From NCBI GenBank assembly GCA_963576735.1, contig OY755178.1, positions 10,850,001 to 10,914,000 on the forward strand: a DNA stretch of 64,000 nucleotides, given 5' to 3'. The notes beneath the pieces were generated by a model. It was not told where the DNA came from and made no database searches. It saw only the letters and a list, made by a program, of their open reading frames with translations. Made by a program: the position numbers and the translations under genes. Shown here piece by piece: positions 1 to 9,904 of the stretch (its first letter is position 1; every line of letters starts with the position of its first letter). The stretch comes from Bedellia somnulentella (Eukaryota; Arthropoda; Insecta; Lepidoptera; Bedelliidae).

Positions 1-811
1 GGTCCTCTAGTACAGAGCTCTTGAACTACGCCGGTGATTCCGGAGTATATTCGACGGAAGATCATCCTTTCGCTTTTCTCCATGCAAACGTCTGTGTAGT
101 TGTCTATGCAGCGGATACCAGCTCGCAGCTCTCTGTAACAATATTTAGAATATTTATTTACTTTGTTTAACGTGAACGAAAGAGTAACTAAATTGTAGTG
201 ACATAATTGAAATATTATGGGACTCAAGCGCTTGATTCGCGGATACATATGAGAGCCAGCAGTTCCGATACGTGGTTCTGAATCCGACAATATAATCACT
301 TAAAAAAGTAGTGAGGTACTTGGATTATTTACTTTAAAGTGTAAATAATTAGTTTCACTTGGCTATTGCTAATTCAGGATTAAATAGTAAAAATCGACGA
401 CGGTGAGATACGGTAAGTATTATAGTGATAACATTTACCAAACAAATCCACAATCTCAATGCTCCTATAAGAGTAAAGTCGTACAAAGTAGCTCATTAGT
501 CTGTGCGAGTGCAAGTCCTGGCAGCACAGAGTTTCCAAAACTTCTGGCAGTCAGGAGCGGCGGAGTTGCAGCCAGTTAGCTCATCTTCATTCGCTGTTTT
601 TGTTTGTCGCTATATATTGCGCTTTCAACTTGGCGTGTTTGGATTCTACAGTTTGGGAATCATTGCAAAAATATGATAGCAAAAGAAAAAATACAATTAT
701 TTTATTATATGCAAAAAATGTTTACTACAAGCAGAATTGGTTATATTATTATGTTATGACTCATTTGTATTTTGTTTACTACTCCATATATCTAATAATA
801 AAAACTCCTGT
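1..811. other. Left flank without a recognised gene
   Basis: No coding region was recognised. The stretch is AT-rich except for a slightly GC-richer patch around 480-600. A consensus-like splice donor (GTAAGT) lies at about 412 on the plus strand, so 1-411 could include a 5' untranslated exon, but no protein-like frame supports it. The open frame at 600-854 is low-complexity, hydrophobic and tyrosine-rich. It runs into a MITE fragment and is probably chance. Confidence 0.4.
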
Positions 812-928
812 AGGGCAAGCACGAGCACTATTTTATCGACACGATAATGGTTAGAATGAGATGGCAGTATACGATACTAAGTAAGTGCGTAGGAGATGGC
901 TGCTTTATCCCACGCGATAACTTCATTT
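812..928 (+). mobile_element. MITE fragment, AGGGCAAGCACGAGC family
   Basis: Begins with AGGGCAAGCACGAGC and then follows the complete element at 5863-6000 closely (shared segments such as TTTTATCGACACGATAA and GGCTGCTTTATCCCACGCG). The right inverted repeat is missing, because the match ends near 928. This is an old, 3'-truncated copy. Confidence 0.65.
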
Positions 929-1230
929 AAAAATTTCATTGACACATGCTGCCAAACCATAACTAAATAATACCAAATACATGACACACGTCTCTTAATC
1001 CCTCAGTATTCGAGGCGAGTGAGATAGTCCCGCGGGGCTACTTATTTGTTAAAGCTGTTGTGTTACCGAAACTAATTCCTACTGAGACCAAACATTTCAC
1101 TTCGGTTTAAGTTCATTTAAGACATTAAATGGATTTAACAGTCATTTAATAAAAAATCGTGCTGTGTTTTGTTGGCATAGAAAAGAACTAACCTATCGAT
1201 AACATGAGGTTTTCATGAACAAAAACTGCT

Positions 1231-1395
1231 ATGCTAGGGTTTTTAGAGCTCTATAAGTGATCTTTGGGTGATGTGGCTGAGGACCACCCTTTATGATAAC
1301 ATCTTTTCTTGCTCGACCTCCAAAAGGAACCGTGAAGTTTCTGATCTGACTACCCCTTTTTGGGAATTATAGCCCTGAGGATATTTATGTACCTA
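1231..1395 (+). mobile_element. Degenerate SINE-B / RTE 3'-end-like fragment
   Basis: Weak but ordered similarity to the SINE-B consensus of this window. It has TTTGGGTGATGTGGCTGAGG, then an ATCTTTTC segment, then 'CTGACTACCCC', then a TAGCC..GAGGATAT end. The 5' end is missing. It is much more diverged than the younger copies, so it is an old insertion. Confidence 0.5.
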
Positions 1396-1512
1396 TACTA
1401 TATGCTAATAAATAAAAATTGAGAAGAGAGAAATGTTGGTCAGGTACGCATAATCAACAATTTTCATCCTTCCCAAAGGGATTTTATGACGTAGTGTAAG
1501 TAAATAAAAAAA

Positions 1513-1672
1513 CCATATGACAGTATATTCGTACAAAAACGGTCGGGTCAATCACCTGCATATTGCCTGGGTACTCGTGTACTGGGTACTATTACGTTAT
1601 GTGTCGTTATTGGCACGTGATGTGCAGAAATATTAGTACCTCTGCGACCCCTTAAGGGTAATACAGTAAAAT
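1513..1672 (+). mobile_element. Degenerate SINE-A body (no tRNA head)
   Basis: Contains the SINE-A landmarks in order: 'GACAGTATATTCGTAC', an AACGG motif, a GGGTACT..GGCACGTGATGTGCAGAAATATTAGTACCTCTGC segment (quoted in part) and ACCCCTTAAGGGTAATAC. The tRNA-like head and tail are not recognisable. Confidence 0.6.
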
Positions 1673-2102
1673 AATTGAATGTGAGTTTAATCGTGTATAC
1701 TAATTAAAAACTAATGCAATCATTTTAAACGGAGACTATGACAATAGGCATGTAATCTAAAAATATAATTTAGTCCGTTAGTTAGTTGCCAGAAAATGCG
1801 AGACGTACTTTTGTGTTTGGCTCCGTGAACATAAAATGACGATAATAGAAAGCGTCACTACTTAGAACAATTTTTACATCAAAGCTGTGACATCACAGCC
1901 TTCCGTTCTTAAATTTAAGTTATTTTCTGTGTCAATTCAAACTATCAATATTTTATGTATATTTTACAGGCAATCCAAATTAATTGTCCTAAGCCGTTTA
2001 GTGGCAACTTAGAGCAGTACTTTTTTATCTCTTTCTGTCGGTGTCATATAAAGCAGCTACGGGTAAAGGAATTCGAAAATAATGGTTTCAAATTTAATTG
2101 GC

Positions 2103-2236
2103 GGTGAACTGAAGGAAACCCGTCACCATTGATACTTAATTGAACTATGATTTCCCCAGACCTTGGCGAGATGACACCTTCCAAAAATGACCAAGTAATC
2201 GGTGATTTCGAAGTTCTGGCTACCCCTTAGCCGTAA
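2103..2236 (+). mobile_element. Degenerate SINE-B fragment
   Basis: Partial match to the 3' two-thirds of SINE-B: AACCCGTCACC, then CCTTCCAAAAATGACC, then GTTCTGGCTACCCCTTAGCC and a GTAAGT-like end where younger copies read GTGAGTATATG. Confidence 0.45.
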
Positions 2237-2555
2237 GTAAAGGCAGTTAAGTATATATTCTTCCCATTCTGCCTTCATGCTTATCTATATTCTCCTGAAC
2301 TACTTTTAGAAAATGTTTACCAACATTATGAGTTGGTAAACACATGAGTAAGTGCTATTTTAGTTTCGTGCATGCTTTAAAAATGTTTAAAGTTTCTTGT
2401 TGTTTTATATCTTATTTTCTTTCGTGTTGTTTTCTTTGCTTAAGTCTTAATACTAAATCCCAAACTCAACGTTCACTCAATTTTACAAGGCGGTAGGGAT
2501 ACTAATATTTCTGCATTAATCAAGATATTATGTCACGTGTGGGTGTGTGCACGTT

Positions 2556-2718
2556 ATGCTTGGACATTGCATTCACGTGATATTGGCACGGGGCATGCCA
2601 ATCGCAGCTTTGTAGGAATACATTGACACATTACATATATAGGTTATCCTCACGATGTTTTTTTATCTCTATGACATGTCTTGAAGTCGGACCGACACAT
2701 CGGTGTAGGTCCGACTCA
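2556..2718 (-). mobile_element. Degenerate SINE-A fragment
   Basis: Minus-strand SINE-A remnant: TTCACGTGATATTGGCACGG, GGCATGCCAATCGC, TACATTGACACATTACA and TATCCTCACGATGTTTT match the order of the intact reverse-oriented copies at 17105 and 20107. A short hairpin (GTCGGACC...GGTCCGAC, about 2687-2718) overlaps its head end. Confidence 0.5.
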
Positions 2719-3299
2719 GTATTTAAATTTACGTCTCCTATATTAGTGGTGGCATTCTCACTGACCATAGTCAAGGTCCCAAGGTCTTAGCAATCATTTT
2801 CTAACGGCAATGTAGGAGTCATTTGATTATTTCCTAACCCCACAGTAAAACATAGTCAAGTCATCTATACTAATATTATATTATGTACTTATGCCACATA
2901 TATCTATTAACATTATTTAATAGAAATACTATGAGCGCGCTTTGATCTTTTTTCCTTCATAAAGGTACTTACACGCAATTCTTATCCAATTCCTCTCGAG
3001 TGAGTGCAAACGAAATCTCCGGAGAACTAAGCACTGGTAGCGCCATAGAACATCTGTGTAGTAAATCTTCTTGCTTGTTACAGTTCTCCTTTATTGCACC
3101 TATGGACAATGGAAACATATATTACAAAAAATAAGTACTTAAGAAAATGCAAGTGTTTAGATACTATTTTTATTCAAAAAAAAAATACAACTGCCACTTC
3201 TTGGGATGATCAATGTGAATATAGGTATTTAAAAGACATTTTTAAGTAAATGGTTTGTTATGCGGTTAGAAACCCAATACACAGGAACCTGATAAGGAA

Positions 3300-3672
3300 A
3301 GGACGACGTGATAGCTCAATAGGTAGAACACTGGTTATCGTGCAAGCGACTAGTGTTCAAATCCCGGGTCGGACCTTCACCAATTTGTCTTTTCTAAAGA
3401 CATATGTGTGGTTAATTTATCATGGTTATTAACGGTGAGGGAAAACATCGTGAGGAAACCCACATGGCTGAGTTGTACTTAGTCATGTGACAGTGTATTC
3501 GTACAAAACGGCGATAGGCCTGCCCCCTATCACGTGAGTACACTGTCCATGCAAAACGTGGGTATTCTGAACACCAGGTGACAAAGTCACGTGATGTTCA
3601 GAATTATTAGTACCTCTGCCAACCCCTTCGGGGATATACGGCGTCAACATTTATGTTTATATTTTTATGTAC
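3300..3672 (+). mobile_element. SINE-A, full-length tRNA-derived SINE
   Basis: A tRNA-like head occupies about 3303-3375, with a box A-like TAGCTCAATAGG and a box B-like GTTCAAATCCC. The body carries two inverted repeats. Stem 1 pairs GACAGTGTA (3489-3497) with TACACTGTC (3539-3547), with an inner pair GATAGG/CCTATC. Stem 2 pairs 3567-3582 with 3586-3601 (16 bp, two mismatches, 3-nt loop). The 3' part reads TACCTCTGCCAACCCCTTC..GGGGATATACGGCGT and ends in a (TTATG)-like tail. RNA polymerase III transcription and LINE-dependent retrotransposition are inferred from the family type. The open frame at 3250-3432 is a shadow of this SINE. Confidence 0.8.
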
Positions 3673-4429
3673 ACAGGAGCCTTAAATTTAACATTTGACT
3701 TCTGATTTTTTGAGATACCTGAACCTTAAATAAAAGGGTTATTTTTCAAAGGAGATGAGTTATTTCTTCTTCTTCGTTGTCATAATCAATTGGTTTTTTA
3801 ATAAGGAAAATACAATGTCTTTAAGGTATATCACGTTCTCTAATAGGCTGATGGATCATATTTCAGGATGAGTAACTTCCTAAACTGACTAAACATTTTG
3901 TATTAGACATTGAGTATATTAGTGCATGTATTTTTCTGAGAATTTAACAAATTAGAAGTTCCCATCCATCAGATTAAAAAAAAAAGTCCCATTTTTAGTT
4001 ATTGAAGTGGTGATTCACGATCCATTTATTAAAATCAAATTATTATTTAGATGCGTAGGCGATTTATTAAAAGTTCCGCCTCTTAAAATTAAGCCCCAGT
4101 CATCCGGAATCGCATCATATAAAACAATTTCTCACTAAGCTATTCCGTTTGGTAGTATTGCATCTGCAGTTAGAATAACAAGGCTCAATTACAAGGAGCA
4201 TTGTGGCGGATACTTTGGTCTGTGTTAGCACAGCACCAGTATTTGCACTCTGTCCCTGTAGGGTAGATTATCGACCTACGTTCTACCGTCTTACTGTCTT
4301 GAATACGACTATAACAAGACATATTACAGGGAATTTGATAGAAGTTTAGATGTGGGTAAATGGTAAATGGGAGGTGTCATCTGCTACTTATTCAAAGTTA
4401 TTTAAATAATATTTTGACTACTACGGACT
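3673..4429. other. AT-rich interval, nothing recognised
   Basis: No gene, repeat family member or structured element was recognised in this interval between the SINE-A copy and the SINE-B copy. Confidence 0.4.
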
Positions 4430-4679
4430 TTACAAACATATACTCACTGCCATAAATCCCAAAAATGGGTAGCCAGAGCTTCAGAGCTAGAAGAACCTCA
4501 GCGACATTTGGAAGTTGATAGGGGACAAGATGGTAGAAATAAAGTATCGTTATGGTTGGTGATGGATCTCCAAACGCATTGCCCAAAACCACTTAAAAGG
4601 CCCCATACCGTTAGTCGCCTCTTATGACACCCGTAGGTAGGAAGGGATAGTGACATTCTAAGCCGGAACTACACGGCAT
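4430..4679 (-). mobile_element. SINE-B copy spanning the left duplication boundary
   Basis: Reverse-oriented SINE-B subfamily. It starts at the tail side with TATACTCACTGCCATAAATC, passes GGGTAGCCAGAGCTTC, ACCGTTAGTCGCCTCTTA and GACATTCTAAGCCGG, and ends CTACACGGCAT. Only the part from 4465 onward is repeated at 33785, so the boundary of the 29.3-kb duplication cuts through this SINE. Confidence 0.75.
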
Positions 4680-4984
4680 TGTTCATTACTAATATTATTG
4701 TTTGATTATCATTGTCTAACTCGTACATGTTAAAAATAGGTCTTCAAGTAGAGGTCCACAATCCCTTAAATACAGCAATTTACACGCAAATGCAAAAGGT
4801 CTTGCAGTGTTCTTATAAACATCAAAAGACATGCTTTCCAACCCGTTCATGTTTGGTAAAGGCCTTGGGATACATATACTTCTTAAATACAGTCCTTAAC
4901 AAACCCAAACAAGCGTTTTCTCGTTCTTATGATCATCAAAAGACATGGTTGTCATCTGATATTCAGGGAAACCAATTCTTATCG
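4680..4984. repeat. Imperfect internal duplication in SINE-rich DNA
   Basis: Two diverged direct copies sit about 115-125 bp apart. 'CTTAAATACAG' recurs at about 4755 and 4882, and 'GTTCTTATAAACATCAAAAG' at about 4809 is matched by 'GTTCTTATGATCATCAAAAG' at about 4922. The 123-codon open frame over this stretch has no recognisable domain and runs into a SINE, so it is treated as chance. The same sequence is present at 34000-34304. Confidence 0.5.
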
Positions 4985-5228
4985 ATACATACACATACTC
5001 ACGGCCATAAATCCCAAAAAGGGGTAGCTAGAACTTCAAAACTAGAAACTACTCAGCCACATTTGGCAGTCGATAGGGGATAGGATAGTAGAAATAAAGT
5101 ATCATTGGTGATGGGTCTCCTACCGCATCTCCCAAAAACCAATAATAAGCCGCATACCCTTAGTCGCCCCTTGCGACATTCGTGCGTAGAAAGGGGTAGT
5201 GACATTCTAAGCCGGCACTACACGGCAT
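4985..5228 (-). mobile_element. SINE-B copy (same subfamily as 4430)
   Basis: Tail-side ACATACTCACGGCCATAAAT, then GGGGTAGCTAGAACTTC, GGTGATGGGTCTCC, CTTAGTCGCCCCTTGCGAC and GACATTCTAAGCCGGCAC, ending CTACACGGCAT. The open frames at 4712-5083 and 5105-5347 overlap it and are not genes. Duplicate at 34305-34548. Confidence 0.75.
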
Positions 5229-5401
5229 TGCCCATGTTTTTACCGATATTGACACAAAATGACAGGCTATGGCGTCATACTACTTTGAATATTCTCCTGT
5301 TAGTATGCAATCTCGTGCATAATTGCTTGTCTCCCATAGTACGATAATATTGAACGTTGATATGCAACGGCAAGGAAATTTTACGCTTGCTTGCTTGATA
5401 G

Positions 5402-5655
5402 GTTGCCGGCTAAAATAAGTCGGCTTAGAATAACACTATCCCATTTCTACCCGTGGGTGATCGTAAGAGGCGACTAAGGGTATGGGGGCTTTTTAAGAGA
5501 TTTTTGGGCGATGTGGTTGGAGACCCGTCACCAAAAACCATTATTTCCATCTTTCCCCAATAAACTCCCAAAAGTGGCTAAGGAATTTCTCATTCCAAAG
5601 CTCTGGCTACCCCGTTAAGGGATTTTAGCCGTGAGTATATGTATGTATGTATGTT
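5402..5655 (+). mobile_element. SINE-B copy
   Basis: Starts near GCCGGCTAAAATAAGTCGGC, continues CTTAGAATAACACTATCCC, AAGAGGCGACTAAGGGTATG, TTTTTGGGCGATGTGGTTGG and GCTCTGGCTACCCCGTTAAG, and ends GTGAGTATATG with a (TATG)n tail. Duplicate at 34722-34975. Confidence 0.8.
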
Positions 5656-6035
5656 GTTACGGGCGTATTGTCAGCATAGAAAAGCAGTAAACGATTTCTT
5701 GCCATGGGTGGCGCATGAGGCGACTAAGGGTATCAGGGCCTTTTAAGTGTATGTGGTTGGAGAGCAACACCAACAAGTCTTATTTTTGTTATGTTATTCC
5801 TTTTAAACATCCAATTCAGCTAAAGTATTTCTCATTCTAGAGCTCTGGCTACTCTTTTCTGCAGAGCAAGCACGAGCTCTATTTTATCGACACGATAACG
5901 GTCAGAATGAGATGGCAGTATACGATACTAAGTAAGTGCGTAAGAGATGGCTGCTTTATCCCACGCGATAACTAGTTTAAACACGGCTCGTGCTTGCCCT
6001 TCTGGAAGTCATAGCCATGAGTATTTGTATGTGTG
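5656..6035 (+). mobile_element. SINE-B copy interrupted by a MITE
   Basis: A diverged SINE-B (GAGGCGACTAAGGGTATC, TATGTGGTTGGAGAGC, GCTCTGGCTACTC) is split by a 138-bp inverted-repeat element at 5863-6000. It then resumes with a CTGGAAGTCATAGCCATGAG-type end and a (TATG)-like tail. Duplicate at 34976-35355. Confidence 0.65.
5863..6000. mobile_element. 138-bp MITE with TIR AGGGCAAGCACGAGC
   Basis: The left end is AGAGCAAGCACGAGC and the right end GCTCGTGCTTGCCCT, 15-bp inverted repeats with one mismatch. The internal sequence matches the fragment at 812-928, showing a dispersed family. It has no coding capacity. A target duplication is not clear (TCTG-like flanks), so I do not assign a superfamily. 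Exact copy at 35183-35320. Confidence 0.75.
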
Positions 6036-6750
6036 TAAATTTTAAATCCCGGTAAAGCTCACTAAAATTTTAGTTATAATTCGTAATATTGTACTTTTTA
6101 TAAATAGCTCTTAGTACTAAGATAATATAATAAAACTGATTATGTCGGTTAAAATAGTTATTTTCCGACAAAGATAAATACGTGGCAAAATTACGAAACG
6201 ATCTGTCTTCGGTTTTTACCAGATCACAATATCGGATATAAAAAAACATGCGATGTAATGAGTTAGGATGAGAAATAGTATCAAGAAACAATAACCGTGT
6301 GACCATATTCTATAATACTAAAAAATTTTATATAGCTCACTGTTTTCCACTCACTTATTGACTGATATTTTTCAACTATGGAATTTATTGAGTAAAATTG
6401 TTAAGGCTTACCTACAAAACTGCGTCATTTATATAGTATTTGTTTTATGCTAGTGGCTCTTGTGATTAAATTTGCTGCTGATACATATTCAACTTTGACT
6501 TGGTTTTATTTTCTTTATGTTATAGTCAAAACACAAATGAATCACATAAAAATAGCATCATTATTGGATTTATAGGCGTACTTTGTATGTGCGATTGGTT
6601 AATTCAGTTCTTTATCAAAAATCATGTCATCCACATTAATTTATGCCATCTTCATATTAAAGATTCTTAATATTTATTTGTCTAAAAATTCTCTACAAAC
6701 TAAAATAGATAAAATTTATATGAAAGCTTAATAAGCTTAACTTGTATTTT
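6036..6750. other. AT-rich interval, nothing recognised
   Basis: No gene or known repeat is visible. The minus-strand 78-codon frame at 6070-6306 has no recognisable domain. It is preserved in the other unit only because the whole block is identical. Copy at 35356-36070. Confidence 0.35.
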
Positions 6751-6925
6751 TAGTCATGTGACATTGTATTCGTACAATACGGCGATAGGCCTGCCCCCTA
6801 TCACGTGAGTACACTGTCCAAGCAAAACGTGGGTACTCTGAACACCAGGTGACAAGGTCGAGTGATGTTCGGAAGTTTTAGTATCTCTGCCAACCCCTTT
6901 GGGGATATAGGGCGTGAGCGTTCGA
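6751..6925 (+). mobile_element. SINE-A, 5'-truncated
   Basis: Starts at TAGTCATGTGACATTGTATT, retains the GATAGGCCTGCCCCCTATC stem and the AACACCAGGTGAC / GTGATGTTC inverted repeat, then CTCTGCCAACCCCTTTGGGG. The tRNA-like head is absent. The minus-strand open frame 6754-6957 is its shadow. Duplicate at 36071-36245. Confidence 0.75.
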
Positions 6926-6949
6926 GTTTGAGTTATGTTGATAGAGCCT

Positions 6950-7200
6950 ACATACATACATACATATACTCACGGCTATAAATCCCTAGAAGGGGTAGCC
7001 AGAGCTAAGGAATTAGAAATCCCTCAGCCACTTTTGGAAGTTGCGTGGGGAAAAGGTGGTAAAAATAAATGTTGTTGGTGATGGGTCTCCAACAGCATCG
7101 CCCAAAAATCCCTCAAAATGCCCCAATACCGTTAGTCGCCTCTTACATACACCCACCGGAAGACATGGGGTAGTGCTATTCTAAGCCGACACTACACAGC
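6950..7200 (-). mobile_element. SINE-B, full-length
   Basis: Full copy in reverse: a (CATA)n tail, ATACTCACGGCTATAAATCC, GGGGTAGCCAGAGCTAAGG, ATCGCCCAAAAATCCC, ACCGTTAGTCGCCTCTTAC, TAGTGCTATTCTAAGCCGAC and the fixed terminus ACTACACAGC. Other copies stop at the same terminal base group, which is why I treat this as a defined short element and not as random LINE truncations. Duplicate at 36270-36520. Confidence 0.85.
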
Positions 7201-7849
7201 TTGATAGAACCTCTCCCTTTATAATTTCGTAGCGACCATGATGAGAGAACAATTTTCCCCATTACTTTGTGAAGGTGAAAAATATGTATGAAAATTAAAT
7301 TGGTTTTACTTATAAATTTTCTGAGTACTTCTACTTTCAACTGTGATTAATTAAGACTTAAAGAGTCCAACATAGGTCAATGAAGAGTGAGTGAAAGGTC
7401 AAGTGAGCTGAACCAACTACCCACTTTAATATAAATACTAAATTTGAGAGATTTATCATTAATTAACTTTACCAATAAAGCTCTTAGTCAATTAGTATAT
7501 ACCTATTCTAAATTATTTCAAAGTACTTTTATTTTCATCACTTATTTACTTTAGTCTGAGAAGCAAAAAAGGCTTTATAAAATTAAAAATTCATAATTCT
7601 TTATTTATTCCAATTATGGACATGGATTTTTTATTGTATTTCATTTACAAACCTAGCAGTTTATATGGTGCATGAAAATGTGGATGTGTTTTACTGCAGC
7701 GCGCTGTGCGATTAGTCTTGGTTACCTATCTCCATGAGAACCACAGACGAAAGTATAATGTATTTAATGCAGAATCAGTCCGTTTTTTCCCTAAATTAAG
7801 TAAAAACATCGAATCATCAAACTTCTAACAAACTTAGATTTAATTTACT
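7201..7849. other. AT-rich interval, nothing recognised
   Basis: No open frame with recognisable content and no repeat family was identified between two SINE-B copies. Copy at 36521-37169. Confidence 0.35.
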
Positions 7850-8053
7850 TACATACATACATATACTCACGGCTATAAATCCCTAGAAGGGGTACCCAGA
7901 ACTAAGGAATTATAAATTCCTCAGCCACTTTTGGAAGTTAAGTGGAGAAAAGATCGTAAAATAAAGGTTGTTGGTGATGGGTCTCCAGTCGCCTCTTACG
8001 TATACCCATGGAAAGAAACGGGGTAGCGCTATTCTAAGCCGACACTACACAGC
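7850..8053 (-). mobile_element. SINE-B with internal deletion
   Basis: Same termini as the copy at 6950 (tail CATACATAC, head ACTACACAGC), but the segment between GGTGATGGGTCTCCA and GTCGCCTCTTACG is deleted by about 45 bp. Duplicate at 37170-37373. Confidence 0.8.
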
Positions 8054-8219
8054 AAGTTTACTTGGTTAATGTTAAGCCAGCATTATACCGAAAACCAAAC
8101 TACCTTCTCAGAATTTACGACATTTTGAGAATTCGATTGATGTGTCATTCTCTAACGCTTTGATACAAGCAAATATAAATATTCGTTGCTATGGAAACCA
8201 GAGTTGGTGTAAGGTAGGG

Positions 8220-8489
8220 ATAGGGTTGTCATCCTCACTCTTTGTAATCCAAAACTTAAAGGTAGAAGCTATTCTAAGAATACTACACCTTTTCAGAGTT
8301 AGGTCAGGATGACTGATTTTTATATTAAAAAAAAACTCATGAACTTTCATTTAGAAAAAGTCACATATGGAATATATTTTTAAAACAATGCATATTAACG
8401 GCTAGCACGCATTTCAAAAATACATCCAGGACAACCCATGACCAATAAATAGGACTTGTCCTGGGAAATAGGACGGATGGCAACCCTAT
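8220..8489. mobile_element. 270-bp MITE with ATAGGGTTGYCATCC inverted termini
   Basis: The left end ATAGGGTTGTCATCC (8220-8234) is mirrored by GGATGGCAACCCTAT (8475-8489) with one mismatch. The sub-terminal part contains TAGGACTTGTCCTGGG, itself a short palindrome. There is no coding capacity and no clear target duplication. Duplicate at 37540-37809. Confidence 0.65.
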
Positions 8490-9128
8490 GTTAAAGGCGA
8501 TCCTGTTTCACTATCAGCTTGCACAGTATGCTTACACGTTACACGTCGATTCGCATTATCACTTAACGGTATTATTTATGCGGCAAAATGTATAGTTCAA
8601 TTAACTCGCTTTCTACGACATAGCTCATAACAATATTAATTGAGCCTATGATATTATTATAAGTTGAAGTTTTTTATTCATGAATCACAATATTGTTCCG
8701 TTGGGTAAAGATATGACAAAAGTCTAACCTAAACAGCCTTTATGAAATTGTATAACCGATCTTTAAATGAACGCTGCTGCACCCAAGCCATACGATACCA
8801 TACGGTGGTATTGGCATCCGCATCATTTCAGCCTTGTCAGATTACTTGTAATCTGCATTTTCTGACAACGATTTATTTTTACGCAAAATTAATAAAGCGA
8901 TGAGTTTGACAGTGGTCATGGATCATCCTAAAGCAAAGAGAGTTTGGATAGATATAGTTTTGTGTAACTGTGAATATTCCCATTAATCTGGCATCTCAGA
9001 GGCAATGGGACGAGCTCCTCTGCCGTCAAACTGTTGCAAATCTTTTGTACAGCTTTTGATTCAGCGCAGAGCAGTACAAACTATGCGTCAGTGTTTTTTG
9101 AATAAATTTATATAGTTTATATATTATA
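8490..9128. other. Interval without recognised features
   Basis: Nothing recognisable up to the Helitron terminus at 9129. The host bases at the insertion point are A (9128) and T (10547). Copy at 37810-38448. Confidence 0.35.
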
Positions 9129-9250
9129 CTAGCAGCCCATCCCGGCTTCGCTCGGGCATGAATTATCATTAACATTTTGTTTTTTATTTTATTACATGTA
9201 TTATTATTTTAATATATTTTTTTAAAGTTTTAAGCTATGTTATATTTTTT

Positions 9251-9500
9251 GCTGTGTAGTGTCGGCTTAGAATAGCACTACCCCATTTCTTCCGGTGGGT
9301 GTACGTAACAGGCGACTAATGGTTTCGGGGCTTTTGAGGGATTTTTGGGCGATGCGGTTGGTGACCCATCACCGACAACCTTTATTTCACCATCTTTTCC
9401 CCACACGACTTCCAAAAGTGGCTGAGGAATTTCTGATTCCTTAGCTCTGGCTACGCCTTCTAGGGATTTATAGCCGTGAGTATATGTATGTATGTATGTT
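9251..9500 (+). mobile_element. SINE-B nested in Helitron
   Basis: Complete SINE-B beginning GCTGTGTAGTGTCGGC and ending GTGAGTATATG(TATG)n, between the helicase remnant and the 3' end of the Helitron. T-rich direct flanks (GTTATATTTTTT / GTTATTTTTTTT) may be the target duplication. Duplicate at 38571-38820. Confidence 0.85.
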
Positions 9501-9583
9501 ATTTTTTTTGTATTTATATTTACATATATTTTTTTATTTTTTTTATTTTTTATAATGAGTAATTACATCAAAAGCCATTCAAT

Positions 9584-9904
9584 TTATAGAGTTAGAGCTT
9601 CCCTGTAAACAATATTTGACGTTGTTGTATTTTGGGGCAGCAAAATAAATTGATGTTCAGGAGCTCCCACCCGCGACAGGCCAACGTACAGTTGACCATG
9701 AGTAAAACAATTCTTTCGCAGGTCAATCCCTACTAATTTGAAGGTTTGGCCTTGGGACTTATAAATTGTTAAAGCAAAAGATGTTTTAACCGGAAATTGT
9801 AGCCGTTTAAATGGAATTGGCAGATCAGTTGGGATTATCGGTATCCTCGGTATATGAGCTAATTGACCGGCTGCTGGGCCAGGGATAATAGTCGCTACAA
9901 TCAA
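9584..9904 (-). pseudogene. Helitron helicase, C-terminal remnant
   Basis: The 106-residue frame is the tail of the Pif1-like superfamily 1B helicase encoded by Helitrons. Residues about 40-54 carry the motif V-like KTSFALTIYKSQGQT and residues 71-80 the motif VI-like QLYVGLSRVG, followed by the usual short tail ending at ...VYREAL. In intact elements this domain follows a HUH (Rep) nuclease and the Walker A/B motifs, and unwinds DNA during rolling-circle transposition. Here everything upstream is gone. A stop codon lies just before the listed start (TAA AAG CTA AAT TTG), and the listed first codon is TTG, so the start is not real. It is a dead fragment inside the deleted Helitron. Confidence 0.85.

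Noticed and set aside
600..854. 84-codon plus-strand frame near the left edge
   Set aside because: Hydrophobic, Tyr-rich AT-driven sequence running into a MITE fragment, with no family resemblance.
2687..2718. GTCGGACC...GGTCCGAC hairpin
   Set aside because: It overlaps the head end of a degenerate SINE-A and is only 8 bp, so it is probably incidental.
3303..3375. tRNA-like sequence with box A and box B
   Set aside because: It is the head of a SINE with the body attached. It lacks a credible full cloverleaf and does not stand alone as a tRNA gene. The same applies at 17410-17482, 20390-20460, 31725-31795 and 63865-63935.
4712..5083. 123-codon open frame, identical in unit 2
   Set aside because: It runs across a SINE-B copy and an imperfect internal repeat. 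Identity in unit 2 only reflects the near-identical block.
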